Source: Bacillota bacterium
Lineage (GTDB): Bacteria; Bacillota; Clostridia; Tissierellales; Tissierellaceae
NCBI GenBank assembly: GCA_023388495.1
Contig: JAEWGC010000043.1
Span: 1-51,724 of the forward strand
DNA: 51,724 nucleotides
Direction: 5' to 3'
The notes beneath the pieces were generated by a model, which was not told the origin of the DNA, did not search any database, and was given only the letters and a program-made list of their open reading frames with translations. Made by a program: the position numbers and the translations under genes. Below are positions 33,441 to 42,750 of this stretch, in pieces (position 1 is the stretch's first letter; each line of letters begins with the position of its first letter).

Positions 33441-34225
33441 GGTATTTTTACAACTACTTCTACATGATCACCTTTATCTACTTCCTTATACTCAGCCTTA
33501 ATACCAGTATCTTTAATAGCAGAAAAAGCCTTTTTAATTGTATTTAAATAAATTCTAATAGATATTAGCCCCTTAATATTCTGTTTTACTTCATTTTCTT
33601 CTTTTTTAGTTAAATCATCTAATATACCATTAACTAACTCTTCTGTTTTATTTACATTTAATTCATTTTTTACTACTCTCTCTAATATTTTTCTTTTTAA
33701 ATCATCATCATCTAGTTTTAACAATGCCCTACCATGTCTTTCAGTAAGGTTATATTTTAATAAATCTTTTTTTATATCATCTGGTAATTTTAGTAATCTT
33801 AGTTTATTAGCAATAGTAGATTGATTTTTTCCCATCTTTTCCGCTATTTCTTGCTGAGTAAAACCATGGTCTTCTATTAAGTTGTAATATCCTTCAGCTT
33901 CTTCAATAAAATTTAAATCTTCCCTTTGTAAATTCTCCATCAATGCAATCAAAGCCGATTCCTTATCTCTATAATCCACTATTATAGCTGGTATCTCATG
34001 AAGTTCTGCTAATTCTGATGCCCTAAGTCGCCTCTCTCCAGCTATTAACTCATAGGAATCCTCCTTAATCTGTCTAACACTAATAGGTTGAATTACCCCA
34101 TAAGATTTTATAGATTCGCTTAACTCTTCCAAAGCTCTTTGATTAAAATCTTTTCTAGGTTGATATGGGTTTGGTTTAATAATAGATATAGGAATATATT
34201 TGACTTCTGGTTGAAAATTTTTCAT
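33434..34225 (-). CDS. noc: ParB-like nucleoid occlusion protein Noc
   Basis: A 263-residue ParB paralogue. It has NPYQPRKDF and GERRLRASEL CTP-site motifs (about residues 20-65), the HTH around FTQQEIAEKMGKNQSTIANKLRL (about 125-150), and a C-terminal dimer domain. Unlike ParB it lacks the N-terminal ParA-contacting LGKGL peptide. The gene sits directly after rsmG, exactly where noc lies in Bacillus. Noc binds its own sites across the chromosome and blocks division over the nucleoid. The start at 34225 has AGAGGG 6 bases upstream. A ParB-type segregation role cannot be excluded. Confidence 0.85.
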   Translation of the reverse strand: MKNFQPEVKYIPISIIKPNPYQPRKDFNQRALEELSESIKSYGVIQPISVRQIKEDSYELIAGERRLRASELAELHEIPAIIVDYRDKESALIALMENLQREDLNFIEEAEGYYNLIEDHGFTQQEIAEKMGKNQSTIANKLRLLKLPDDIKKDLLKYNLTERHGRALLKLDDDDLKRKILERVVKNELNVNKTEELVNGILDDLTKKEENEVKQNIKGLISIRIYLNTIKKAFSAIKDTGIKAEYKEVDKGDHVEVVVKIPK

Positions 34226-34324
34226 TAGCATCCCTCTTCCAAATTAACTTTAATATATATTTCTATATTAGATAGAATATTTCCTTCTTTATTGCCCAAG
34301 TTTTTTCCTACAAATTTCCCTATA

Positions 34325-35041
34325 CTATAAAGGATTCTTCTTTGGTTTTCCTCCTGCTCTAGGATATTTTGTAGAAATTTCTTGTATTTTTTCTATTATT
34401 ATCAAAGAGTGTACTATATCTGAGTTAGGAAGTGTTATCTTTTCCTTCCTTATGATTTTTCCACCTAATGTTTTTATTGCCAGTTCAGCTTCCTTAAGTT
34501 CTTCATCTATTTCAGGACCTTTCATAGATATAAAATATCCTCCTACTTTTACAAAAGGCATGCAATATTCAGAAAGAGTATTTAATGAAGCTACAGCCCT
34601 AGATATACAAATATCATATTGTTCTCTACATTTTGGCATTCTTCCAAGTTCTTCCGCTCTACCGTGTATAGCCTCTATATCCGATAACTCCAAGGCCTTT
34701 ATAACTTCCTTTAAAAAATTAATTCTCTTATTTAAACTATCTAATAAGGTTACTTGAAGTTCATTATTTAAAATTTTTAGAGGAACCCCTGGGAATCCCC
34801 CACCTGTTCCAATATCTATTATTTTTTTCTTTCCAGTAAATAATCCTGTAGTCATTGGTGTTAGGCTATCTAAGAAATGTTTTACATCTATTTCCGAATC
34901 ATCTGTTATAGCAGTTAGGTTTATTTTTTCATTCCATTCCTTTAATAAATCCTTGTATTTAGTAAAATGATTTTCCTGTTTTTCACTTAATTCAATCCCT
35001 AAATCGCCTATTCCCTTTATCAAGGTTTCAATATTACTCAT
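34325..35041 (-). CDS. rsmG: 16S rRNA (guanine527-N7)-methyltransferase
   Basis: Cytosolic SAM-dependent methyltransferase, 238 residues. The SAM-binding loop is IDIGTGGGFPGVPLKI (about residues 73-88), followed by LLDSLNKRINFL, and SRAVASL near 135. The enzyme modifies G527 of 16S rRNA; loss gives low-level streptomycin resistance in other bacteria. The ATG overlaps the last codons of mnmG, so the two are translationally coupled. Confidence 0.95.
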   Translation of the reverse strand: MSNIETLIKGIGDLGIELSEKQENHFTKYKDLLKEWNEKINLTAITDDSEIDVKHFLDSLTPMTTGLFTGKKKIIDIGTGGGFPGVPLKILNNELQVTLLDSLNKRINFLKEVIKALELSDIEAIHGRAEELGRMPKCREQYDICISRAVASLNTLSEYCMPFVKVGGYFISMKGPEIDEELKEAELAIKTLGGKIIRKEKITLPNSDIVHSLIIIEKIQEISTKYPRAGGKPKKNPL

Positions 35042-36947
35042 CTACCCCTACCCTTTCTTCTCTTCTTTTATGCTCTAAATAAATTAATAATACGTTTATA
35101 TCCGAAGGAGAAACTCCTGATATTCTAGAAGCTTGTCCTACAGAATCAGGTTTTATATCATTTAACTTTTGTTTTGCTTCGTTACTTAAACCCTTTATAT
35201 GGCTATAATCAATATCTTGACTTAGTTTTTTGTTTTCTAACTTTTTAAATTGATCTATCTGAATCATTTGTTTCTTTATATAGCCCTCATATTTAATTTG
35301 AGTTTCAACCTGCAATCTAATTTCTCTTAGCAACTCTGGTCGCTCTTTATCTAGAACACTTAATATATCATATCCTAATTCAGGCCTTTTTATTAAATCA
35401 TAAATAGTTATTGGTGTATTTATTGGTGCACTATTTAAACTCTCTATTATACTATTATTTTCAGCTGTTGGATTAATTTGTATCTTTTTAAGTCTTTCAA
35501 GTTCTTTTTCGATAGACTCTTTTTTAGCAAGTGTCTTTTTATATCTTTCTTCTGTTACTAATCCTATCTTATATCCACGCTCTGTAAGCCTTAAATCAGC
35601 ATTATCTTGCCTTAAGGTAAGTCTATACTCAGCCCTTGATGTCATCATCCTATAAGGCTCTTCTGTGCCCTTTGTTACTAAGTCATCAATTAAGACTCCA
35701 ATATAAGCTTCTGATCTATCTAGTATAAAAGGTTCTTCACCTCTTATATTTAGTACTGCATTTATTCCTGCAATTAAACCTTGAGAAGCTGCTTCTTCAT
35801 ATCCAGAAGAACCATTTATTTGACCCGCAAAGAAAAGATTGTTTATTTCTTTATGTTCTAATGTTCTCTTTAATATTGTAGGATCTATTGAATCATATTC
35901 GATAGCGTATGCAGATCTCATAAATCTTACATTTTCAAGCCCAATAACTTCCTTATACATCTCTAATTGTACTTCCTCTGGCAATGTAGAACTAACTCCT
36001 TGCACATACATTTCTTTTGTAGCTAATCCCTCTGGCTCTATAAAGACTTGATGTTTATTTTTATCAGCAAATCTTACAACCTTGTCTTCTATGGAAGGAC
36101 AATATCTAGGACCAACTCCATCAATATCACCTGCATACATAGGAGAACGATGTAGATTATTTCTTATTATTTCATGCATCTTTTCAGTAGTATAAGTTAA
36201 ATAACATGGTACCTGTTCCTTATCAAATACCTTATCCATATTTAAGAAGGAAAAAGGTATAACTTCCTTATCTCCAGGCTGAATCTCCATCTTTGAATAA
36301 TCTATACTATCTCTATGAACTCTAGCAGGTGTACCAGTCTTCATTCTTCTTAAATTAAATCCCTTTTCCTTCAATGAATCTGATAAGAGTATAGATGGAA
36401 ACATTCCATCTGGACCTGATTCATAGTTTACTTCTCCCATAAAAATTCTTCCCTTTAGATAGGTACCTGTTGCTAAAACTACAGCCTTACAATTGTAAAT
36501 AGCACCTGTTCTAGTTAAAACACCTTTTACCTTATTATCTTCTAATAATATATCTATTACTTCCCCTTGCCTCAAGGTTAGGTTAGGTTCATCTTCTAAT
36601 ACCTTTTTCATTTCAGTATGATACATCTTTTTATCCGCCTGTACCCTTAGAGAATGAACTGCTGGTCCCTTAGAAGTATTTAACATTCTAGATTGAATGA
36701 AAGATTTATCTATATTTAAAGCCATCTCTCCACCAAGAGCATCTATTTCTCTAACTAAATGTCCCTTTCCTGTTCCACCGATATTAGGATTACAGGATAA
36801 TGCTACGATAGAATCTAAGCTCATTGTCATTATCATAGCATTCATGCCCATTCTACTACTTGCTAAAGCTGCTTCAACTCCTGCATGTCCGGCACCTACT
36901 ACTATGACATCATATTCTCCTGCAAAATATCTTTTTACTTCTTTCAT
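35034..36947 (-). CDS. mnmG: tRNA uridine-5-carboxymethylaminomethyl modification enzyme MnmG (GidA)
   Basis: FAD-dependent partner of MnmE that modifies the wobble U34 of tRNAs. It is 637 residues, full length. The FAD-binding motif DVIVVGAGHAGVEAA (about residues 13-27) is followed by CNPNIGGTGKGHLVREIDALGG (about 51-72) with the catalytic Cys region and GPRYCPSIEDKV. The C-terminal helical MnmE-contact domain is intact. The start at 36947 was preferred over the GTG at 36956 because AAAGGTG precedes it. Confidence 0.96.
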   Translation of the reverse strand: MKEVKRYFAGEYDVIVVGAGHAGVEAALASSRMGMNAMIMTMSLDSIVALSCNPNIGGTGKGHLVREIDALGGEMALNIDKSFIQSRMLNTSKGPAVHSLRVQADKKMYHTEMKKVLEDEPNLTLRQGEVIDILLEDNKVKGVLTRTGAIYNCKAVVLATGTYLKGRIFMGEVNYESGPDGMFPSILLSDSLKEKGFNLRRMKTGTPARVHRDSIDYSKMEIQPGDKEVIPFSFLNMDKVFDKEQVPCYLTYTTEKMHEIIRNNLHRSPMYAGDIDGVGPRYCPSIEDKVVRFADKNKHQVFIEPEGLATKEMYVQGVSSTLPEEVQLEMYKEVIGLENVRFMRSAYAIEYDSIDPTILKRTLEHKEINNLFFAGQINGSSGYEEAASQGLIAGINAVLNIRGEEPFILDRSEAYIGVLIDDLVTKGTEEPYRMMTSRAEYRLTLRQDNADLRLTERGYKIGLVTEERYKKTLAKKESIEKELERLKKIQINPTAENNSIIESLNSAPINTPITIYDLIKRPELGYDILSVLDKERPELLREIRLQVETQIKYEGYIKKQMIQIDQFKKLENKKLSQDIDYSHIKGLSNEAKQKLNDIKPDSVGQASRISGVSPSDINVLLIYLEHKRREERVGVDE

Positions 36948-37000
36948 AATTTTCACCTTTCTAAAATCTGGAGAATAAATTCTCCTCTACATAATCAATT

Positions 37001-38374
37001 TTACTTTCCTATACAAAATTCAGCAAATATTTTATCTAAGATATCTTCATGAATAGTATCACCAGATATCTCACCTAAGTTTTCCCAGCAATTTTTTAAA
37101 TCTACTTCTATGCAATCAATAGGGACATTTCCCCTTATATCTTCTAAAGCCTCTTTTATATTTTCCAATGCCTTAACTAACTGATTTTTATGCCTTACAT
37201 TAGTAATTATAGCATCAGAATAAATTTCCACATCTCCACTATAGAACATAGACTTTATACTTTTTTCTAATAAATCTACGCCTATGTTTGATGTAATAGA
37301 GGTTTTTATTATCTCTTTATCTTTTAAAAAAGATAATAAATCAGTTAAACTGTATTTACTAGGTAAATCTGTCTTATTTAAAAGTACTATGCTTTTCTTA
37401 TGCTTTATCAACTGGATTATTTCATAATCCTCATCGGACAATTCTCTTGAAACATCAAATACTGCGATTACTAAATCTGCTTTTTCAACAGTTTCCCTAG
37501 CTTTATCTACACCTATTTGCTCAACTAAATCTTCTGTATTTCTTATACCCGCAGTATCTATTATTCTAAGAGGTATTCCGTCAATATTTACATACTCCTC
37601 TATAATATCCCTTGTAGTACCTGGTATATCTGTTACTATAGCCCGATTCTCTCTAAGTATTGCATTTAGTAATGAAGACTTTCCAACATTTGGCTTTCCA
37701 AGTATTACAGTATTTAATCCATCTCGGAGTATCTTACCCCTATCTGCTGTAGATAGGAGATTTTCTATCTCTTCTTTAACCTTGTTCCCACTTTTCTCTA
37801 AATCCTCATAGGTTACTTCTTCAATATCCTCGTCAGGAAAATCTATAGAAACCTCTACATGAGCAATCATCTCTAATAATATATTTCTTATTTCATTTAT
37901 TTTTCTAGATAGTGAACCTTCTAATTGTTCTAAAGAAGCTTCGAAACTCTTATCTGTCTTAGCTCTAATCATATCTATTATAGCTTCTGCTTGAGACAAA
38001 TCTAATCTTCCATTTAGGAAAGCTCTTTTAGTAAACTCCCCAGGCTCAGCCAACCTAGCACCATTGCTCAATATGAGCTCTAAAACTTTTCTTACAGAAA
38101 TTATACCACCATGACAATAAACCTCTACCATATCTTCTCTAGTGTAGGTGTGTGGACCTTTCATGAAAGAAATCAAGACCTCATCAATTAATTGATCATT
38201 TTTCTTATCTATTATATGGCCGTATACTAATTTTCTATTAAGATCCTTACTCAAACCTTCAACTTTATTACCCTTAAATATGGCGTTTGCTATACTTAAA
38301 GCATTTTTTCCACTAATCCTTACTATGCCAATACCTGCCTCTCCAACAGCCGTAGAAATAGCAGCAATAGTCAC
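37001..38374 (-). CDS. mnmE: tRNA modification GTPase MnmE (TrmE)
   Basis: Partner of MnmG in wobble-uridine modification, 457 residues. An N-terminal folate-binding domain (about 1-118) and a helical domain enclose a G domain with GKPNVGKSSLLNA (about 222-234), DIPGTTRD (about 247-254), DTAG and NKTD. The final CIGK is the conserved C-terminal cysteine motif. The start codon is GTG after AGAGGTG. It lies upstream of mnmG with 53 bp between them. Confidence 0.96.
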   Translation of the reverse strand: MTIAAISTAVGEAGIGIVRISGKNALSIANAIFKGNKVEGLSKDLNRKLVYGHIIDKKNDQLIDEVLISFMKGPHTYTREDMVEVYCHGGIISVRKVLELILSNGARLAEPGEFTKRAFLNGRLDLSQAEAIIDMIRAKTDKSFEASLEQLEGSLSRKINEIRNILLEMIAHVEVSIDFPDEDIEEVTYEDLEKSGNKVKEEIENLLSTADRGKILRDGLNTVILGKPNVGKSSLLNAILRENRAIVTDIPGTTRDIIEEYVNIDGIPLRIIDTAGIRNTEDLVEQIGVDKARETVEKADLVIAVFDVSRELSDEDYEIIQLIKHKKSIVLLNKTDLPSKYSLTDLLSFLKDKEIIKTSITSNIGVDLLEKSIKSMFYSGDVEIYSDAIITNVRHKNQLVKALENIKEALEDIRGNVPIDCIEVDLKNCWENLGEISGDTIHEDILDKIFAEFCIGK

Positions 38375-38469
38375 AATATCACCTCTTTATATCTAAATTT
38401 AATTTATATTTATTATTCCAAAATAATTCATTTATATAAATTTTTGTTAATTTCCCCATATCACAAGAG

Positions 38470-38492
38470 AAACCCAGTATAGTACTGGGTTT
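38470..38492. terminator. Hairpin between jag and mnmE
   Basis: AAACCCAGTA and TACTGGGTTT form a perfect 10-bp stem with a TAG loop directly after the jag stop codon. The minus-strand tail (TTTCTCTTG) is weak, so it may attenuate and not fully stop transcription. Confidence 0.55.
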
Positions 38493-38497
38493 AAGCT

Positions 38498-39124
38498 TTA
38501 TCTTGATTGAATAACTACCCTTCTATAAGGTTCATCGCCTTCACTATAGGTAGTAATACCTGGAATATTTTGTAGTGCTGAATGTATAATTCTTCTTTCA
38601 TAAGGATTCATAGGCTCTAATTTTATAGGTCTCTTAACATATTTAGCCTTTTCAGCCATCTTATTTGCTAATCTTATTAAAGTTTCTTCTCTCTTAGCTC
38701 TATATCCTTCTGCATCTACTACAACCTTAATATAATTATCTCTATTTTTATTTATAACTAAAGACAATAAATACTGAATAGAATCTAGAGTATTACCTCT
38801 TTTCCCTATGATAATACCCATATCCGTAGAGTTTATATCTTTTATATCTACGATTAGGCTATCCCCTTCCTTTTTAACTACGTTAATGGAAGATATACTC
38901 ATTGAATTTAGCACCTTAGATAAAAAATTCTCAGCTATTTCAATAGGATCATACACTAAAGAAACTCTAACCTTTGCATCCTTTCCACCAATTAAACCAA
39001 ATAAACCCTTACTTGGTTCATCTATTATCTCTATCTTAACATCCTCTTTATTTGCATCTAATTCTATTAAAGCTTCTTTTATTGCATCGTCTACTGTTTT
39101 GGATACCTTAATAACGGATTTCAT
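38498..39124 (-). CDS. jag: RNA-binding protein Jag / KhpB
   Basis: A 208-residue protein with three parts: Jag-N (about 1-50, KTVDDAIKEAL...GLFGLIGGKDAKV), a KH domain with the IIGKRGNTLDSIQ loop (about 105-117), and a C-terminal R3H domain with RRIIHSAL and the YRRVVIQ end. It forms an RNA-binding pair with KhpA in many Gram-positives and affects cell elongation and division. It follows yidC by 4 bp, the usual spoIIIJ-jag arrangement. Confidence 0.95.
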   Translation of the reverse strand: MKSVIKVSKTVDDAIKEALIELDANKEDVKIEIIDEPSKGLFGLIGGKDAKVRVSLVYDPIEIAENFLSKVLNSMSISSINVVKKEGDSLIVDIKDINSTDMGIIIGKRGNTLDSIQYLLSLVINKNRDNYIKVVVDAEGYRAKREETLIRLANKMAEKAKYVKRPIKLEPMNPYERRIIHSALQNIPGITTYSEGDEPYRRVVIQSR

Positions 39125-39128
39125 GACT

Positions 39129-39836
39129 TTATTTCTCCTCCTTAATCTTTCCTAAAGACCTATTGGAAATTAGCTGTTGTATGATTGAGAAAATATTACC
39201 TATTACCCAATACAACGCAAGTCCTGCTGCAAATCCTCTTGCTGCCATAAAAATCATTATAGGTAAAAACATATTCATCATTCTCTGTGTTGCCTGAGCC
39301 TGTGGGTCAGTACTTGCTGACATCATGGTTACACTTTGTAAATAAGTTGTTGCCGCAGCTAATAATGGTAATCCCCATAGATAAGGATCTGGTACATTTA
39401 AGTTTTTAATCCAAAAAAACGTCTTATTCATAGCCTCATAAACTACTGGGTCCTTAAAAGCATAAGTAGAAGGATTGCCCATTACCTTAAAAAATGCAAG
39501 AATGATAGGAAGTTGAATTAAAAGTGGTAAACAGCCAGAAGCTGGATTATACTTATGTTCTTTATATAATTCCGTCATTTTCGCCTGCATTGTTTGTGGA
39601 TCATTTTTATATTTAGTTTGAATTTCTTTCATCTTTGGTTGGATTTCATTCATCTTCTTTGAAGATTTACTTTGATGTAAACTAACAGGTAAAAGTATAA
39701 GTTTAAATATTATAGTTGTTATTATTATAGCCATAGCATAAAAGGAAAAGTTTGCTGGCTCTGTTCCAATCCTCGACACCATATCATAGGTAAACTTTAG
39801 AAGTCCACCTAGTATATTACCTAAAAAAGCAGTCAT
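39129..39836 (-). CDS. yidC: Membrane protein insertase YidC (SpoIIIJ type)
   Basis: Membrane insertase of 235 residues with five transmembrane segments. The positively charged substrate groove includes the Arg-free KLILLPVSLHQSKSSKKM stretch, and P-A-S-G-C-L-P-L-L-I-Q-L-P is the conserved loop. The start at 39836 follows AGGGGG by 7 bases; the in-frame ATG at 39854 overlaps yidD and lacks a site. The Gram-positive position between yidD and jag is typical of the sporulation-linked SpoIIIJ. Confidence 0.95.
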   Translation of the reverse strand: MTAFLGNILGGLLKFTYDMVSRIGTEPANFSFYAMAIIITTIIFKLILLPVSLHQSKSSKKMNEIQPKMKEIQTKYKNDPQTMQAKMTELYKEHKYNPASGCLPLLIQLPIILAFFKVMGNPSTYAFKDPVVYEAMNKTFFWIKNLNVPDPYLWGLPLLAAATTYLQSVTMMSASTDPQAQATQRMMNMFLPIMIFMAARGFAAGLALYWVIGNIFSIIQQLISNRSLGKIKEEK

Positions 39837-39850
39837 TAATAAACCCCCTA

Positions 39851-40066
39851 TCATTTAAGCGGATCATATCCTCCTTCATTAAATGGATGACATCTTAATA
39901 TTCTTCTTATAGTTAAATAGCTTCCTTTAAAAAAGCCATATTTAGCATAAGCTTGTATAGAATACTCTGAGCAAGTTGGATAAAATCTGCAACTTCTTCT
40001 AGTCAAAATATATTTCGATATAATATTCTGATAAAATTTAATTAAAAAAATAGCCAGCTTAGCCAT
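39851..40066 (-). CDS. yidD: Membrane protein insertion efficiency factor YidD
   Basis: A 71-residue protein. The family's signature is complete: FYQNIISKY, CRFYPTCSEYSIQAYAKYG (about residues 25-43), GSYLTIRRILRCHPFNEGGYDP. It is a small basic membrane-associated factor that assists YidC. The start ATG lies 8 bases inside the end of rnpA. The in-frame GTG at 40075 is possible but would lengthen the overlap. Confidence 0.93.
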   Translation of the reverse strand: MAKLAIFLIKFYQNIISKYILTRRSCRFYPTCSEYSIQAYAKYGFFKGSYLTIRRILRCHPFNEGGYDPLK

Positions 40067-40415
40067 TGTTATCACTTTGGATTGTCAATACACCTGCCAG
40101 CTTTAAAATATGAAGCATTGCGCTTTCTAACTCTTTATACGAAATATCTACTACATTCTTTTTGGGTATAAAAATTAAATCATAGTTAGATTTTATACCA
40201 TGAAAGTTAAGTCTATAGATTTCCTTCATTCTTCTTCTTATATTGTTTCTAACTACAGCATTTCCAATTTTCTTAGTAATAGAATAACCTACCCTCGTAT
40301 TTCCAACATCATTCTTTTTCACATAAAGAATTAAATTTCTATTCCAATAATTTTTTCCTCTACTATAGACTTTTTTAAACTCCATATTACTTCTTAATCT
40401 ATAAATCTTATTCAT
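40059..40415 (-). CDS. rnpA: Ribonuclease P protein component
   Basis: Basic protein of 118 residues that helps the RNase P RNA cleave pre-tRNA. The conserved RNR box is represented by IGNAVVRNNIRRRMKEIYR (about residues 53-71), after the N-terminal L-R-S-N-M-E-F-K-K-V-Y-S-R-G motif. The start at 40415 is chosen from AAAGGGAGC 6-7 bases upstream; the longer in-frame ATG at 40469 has no site. Followed directly by yidD. Confidence 0.95.
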   Translation of the reverse strand: MNKIYRLRSNMEFKKVYSRGKNYWNRNLILYVKKNDVGNTRVGYSITKKIGNAVVRNNIRRRMKEIYRLNFHGIKSNYDLIFIPKKNVVDISYKELESAMLHILKLAGVLTIQSDNNG

Positions 40416-40510
40416 TGCATTGCTCCCTTTTATCATATAAATGGCCTTATTAATATATGACAAAAACAAATATCCTCATAAAAAAGTATAACTTTCTTAT
40501 TCGTTATAAA

Positions 40511-40532
40511 AAGGCCACCTTATAGCGGCCTT
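40511..40532 (-). terminator. Hairpin at the end of rpmH
   Basis: AAGGCCGC and GTGGCCTT (minus strand, one G-U pair) with a 6-nt loop, followed by TTTTTATAA. It overlaps the rpmH stop codon and may set the ratio of rpmH to rnpA transcripts. Confidence 0.7.
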
Positions 40533-40665
40533 ATGCAGTTAATTTCTTTCTACCTCTTCTTCTTCTTGCTTTTATTATTTCTCTACCTGATCTAGTTTTC
40601 ATTCTTTTTCTAAATCCATGCTCTCTACTTCTTTGTCTCTTTTTCGGTTGATAAGTTCTTTTCAT
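40531..40665 (-). CDS. rpmH: 50S ribosomal protein L34
   Basis: A 44-residue, Arg/Lys-rich protein starting MKRTYQPKKRQR and ending RGRKKLTA, the full L34 sequence. It contains the typical HGFRKRM and GREIIKARRRRGR segments. AGGAGGTG precedes the ATG. As in nearly all Firmicutes it is the first gene left of oriC and diverges from dnaA. Confidence 0.97.
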   Translation of the reverse strand: MKRTYQPKKRQRSREHGFRKRMKTRSGREIIKARRRRGRKKLTA

Positions 40666-40835
40666 TTGAAAAACACCTCCTTCGATATTATACCTTCAGA
40701 AATATATAAATAATATAGAGTTTTCCCACAAGAAAACATAAATACTACTAATGATTATATTTATTTGAAGTAAATATGTCAAGAAATTTCAACAAAACTA
40801 AAGTTGCAAAAAGTTATTAACATTTTATTTAACTT

Positions 40836-41171
40836 GTGGATAATTTTATTGAATATATTCTCCTTTTTTGATATTATTAAATAGCATGTGGATATTATTT
40901 TAAACTTATCAAGATATAAAAGTTATGCACAATTTGTGGATAATATGTGTATAACTTTTAATATTTTTTATAAAATTTTATTAAATCCGCTTATTTTTCT
41001 ACTTTATTATCAACATTTTTGCTTCTTAGTACCTGTTGATAAGTTGATATCTATATTGTATTATTTAATTAATCACATTATATTAATAGTTTATCCACAA
41101 ATAATATTTTCCAAACTATTTTATTTATACATATTGTTTTTTTTCTTTTTTGTTGATAACTATGTTTATAA
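40836..41171. promoter_or_regulatory. oriC: oriC, left part: DnaA-box cluster between rpmH and dnaA
   Basis: Three perfect DnaA boxes (TGTGGATAA at 40836-40844 and 40935-40943; TTATCCACA at 41091-41099). At least seven are one mismatch off: 40887, 40923, 40946, 41007, 41034, 41151 and 41163. The sequence is otherwise extremely A/T-rich. The box at 41151-41159 overlaps a plausible dnaA -35 (TTGATA), which suggests autoregulation. The remaining part of the 570-bp gap has no gene. Confidence 0.93.
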
Positions 41172-41235
41172 CTTTTAAAAATAAGTTTATTTTTTTTTCT
41201 ATTGGCAATAATTTTAATGAATAGGAGGTAAAAAT

Positions 41236-42567
41236 ATGGCTTCAAGTTTAGATAATATTTGGAATGAAGTATTAAATCTAATTAAAGTTGAGCTGACTGA
41301 AGTTAGTTTTAATACTTGGCTAAAAGCAATAGAGCCTATTAGCATTTCTTCCAATAAAGTAATACTCGCGGCACCTAACGAATTTACAAAGGGCATTTTA
41401 GTTGGAAGATATCTAAATCTAATAAAAAATGCCTTTTCCCATGTTACTGAGGAAGAATTCGATATTCAATTTGTCATACCTGGAGAAGAATACTCTTCAA
41501 ATGTGGGACAACCCGTAGCACAGGAATCTAACGATAATATCCAAAGATCACAATTAAATCCAAAATATACCTTTGATACTTTTGTAATAGGTAATAGTAA
41601 TCGTTTTGCTCATGCGGCTTCATTAGCTGTAGCTGAAGCACCAGCACAAGCCTATAACCCATTATTTTTATATGGTGGTGTAGGTCTTGGAAAAACTCAC
41701 TTAATGCATGCCATTGGACATTATACTCTCAGTCAAAATCCAAATTCTAGGGTAGTATATGTTACATCGGAAAAGTTTACAAATGAGCTTATTAATTCTA
41801 TTAGAGAATATAGAAATGAAGAATTTAGAAATAAATATAGAAATATTGATGTACTCCTAATAGACGATATCCAATTTATTGCAGGTAAAGAGGGTACCCA
41901 AGAGGAGTTTTTCCACACCTTCAATGCATTACATGAGGCTAATAAACAAATAATAATATCTAGTGATAGGCCACCTAAGGAAATTCCTACACTAGAAGAT
42001 CGACTTAGATCTAGGTTTGAATGGGGCCTTATTGCTGATATTCAGCCACCAGATTTAGAAACTAGAATAGCTATACTTAGAAAAAAGGCTAATGTTGAAA
42101 ACATTAAAGTTAATGATAATGTAATGCTTTACATAGCCTCTAAAATTCAGTCAAACATTAGAGAGCTTGAAGGAGCATTAATCCGTGTAGTAGCTTATTC
42201 TTCTCTTACAAATAGTGAAGTAACTGAAGAATTAGCAGAGGAAGCTTTAAAGGATATATTATCAAGCAATAAATCTGTAGAAATTACTGTTGAATTAATA
42301 AAGGAAATAGTATCCAAAAACTTTAAAGTTAAAATTGATGACTTTAACTCTAAAAAGAGAACTCGATCTATAGCATATCCTAGACAAATAGCTATGTATT
42401 TAACTAGAGAGTTAACAGACTTATCACTTCCTAAAATAGGAGAAGAATTTGGCGGTAGAGACCATACCACAGTTATACACGCATACGATAAAATAAGTAC
42501 AGATTTAAATGAAAGTTCAGATTTAAAAAGAAAGATCGATGATATAGTAAAAGAATTAAAAGGTTAA
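41236..42567 (+). CDS. dnaA: Chromosomal replication initiator DnaA
   Basis: AAA+ initiator of 443 residues. Domain I (about 1-80) and a short linker precede the AAA+ domain, with Walker A GGVGLGKTHL (about residues 146-155) and Walker B LLIDDIQFI (about 211). The DNA-binding domain IV has the signature GGRDHTTVIHAYDKI near the C terminus. AGGAGG precedes the ATG. DnaA boxes lie on both sides of the gene, giving the bipartite origin seen in Bacillus. Confidence 0.98.
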   Translation: MASSLDNIWNEVLNLIKVELTEVSFNTWLKAIEPISISSNKVILAAPNEFTKGILVGRYLNLIKNAFSHVTEEEFDIQFVIPGEEYSSNVGQPVAQESNDNIQRSQLNPKYTFDTFVIGNSNRFAHAASLAVAEAPAQAYNPLFLYGGVGLGKTHLMHAIGHYTLSQNPNSRVVYVTSEKFTNELINSIREYRNEEFRNKYRNIDVLLIDDIQFIAGKEGTQEEFFHTFNALHEANKQIIISSDRPPKEIPTLEDRLRSRFEWGLIADIQPPDLETRIAILRKKANVENIKVNDNVMLYIASKIQSNIRELEGALIRVVAYSSLTNSEVTEELAEEALKDILSSNKSVEITVELIKEIVSKNFKVKIDDFNSKKRTRSIAYPRQIAMYLTRELTDLSLPKIGEEFGGRDHTTVIHAYDKISTDLNESSDLKRKIDDIVKELKG

Positions 42568-42579
42568 TTAGATACTTTG

Positions 42580-42720
42580 TGTGGATAAGTTTGATGCTTT
42601 CAAAACAGTTATCCACATGTTATTAAATCCATAAAAGATTTGATATTTCTAGCTATGACCAATTATCCACATAATCACAGCCCCTACTACTATTACTACT
42701 ATATATTTTATATTCTTTCT
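42580..42720 (+). promoter_or_regulatory. oriC: oriC, right part: DnaA boxes, GC stretch, DnaA-trios and unwinding element
   Basis: Perfect DnaA boxes at 42580-42588, 42609-42617 and 42663-42671. The last is followed by a short GC stretch (CAGCCCC) and six contiguous CTA/TTA triplets at 42684-42701. On the opposite strand these read 3'-GAT repeats, the DnaA-trio motif. A/T-rich sequence follows to 42720. This box-GC-trio order is that of the basal unwinding system described for Bacillus oriC. Confidence 0.85.
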
Positions 42721-42750
42721 ATATCTGGGAAAAAAAGGAGGTCTAAATAG

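Noticed and set aside
33434..34225. Second copy of parB
   Set aside because: It lacks the N-terminal ParA-contacting peptide and lies directly after rsmG, the position of noc, so Noc is the better name.
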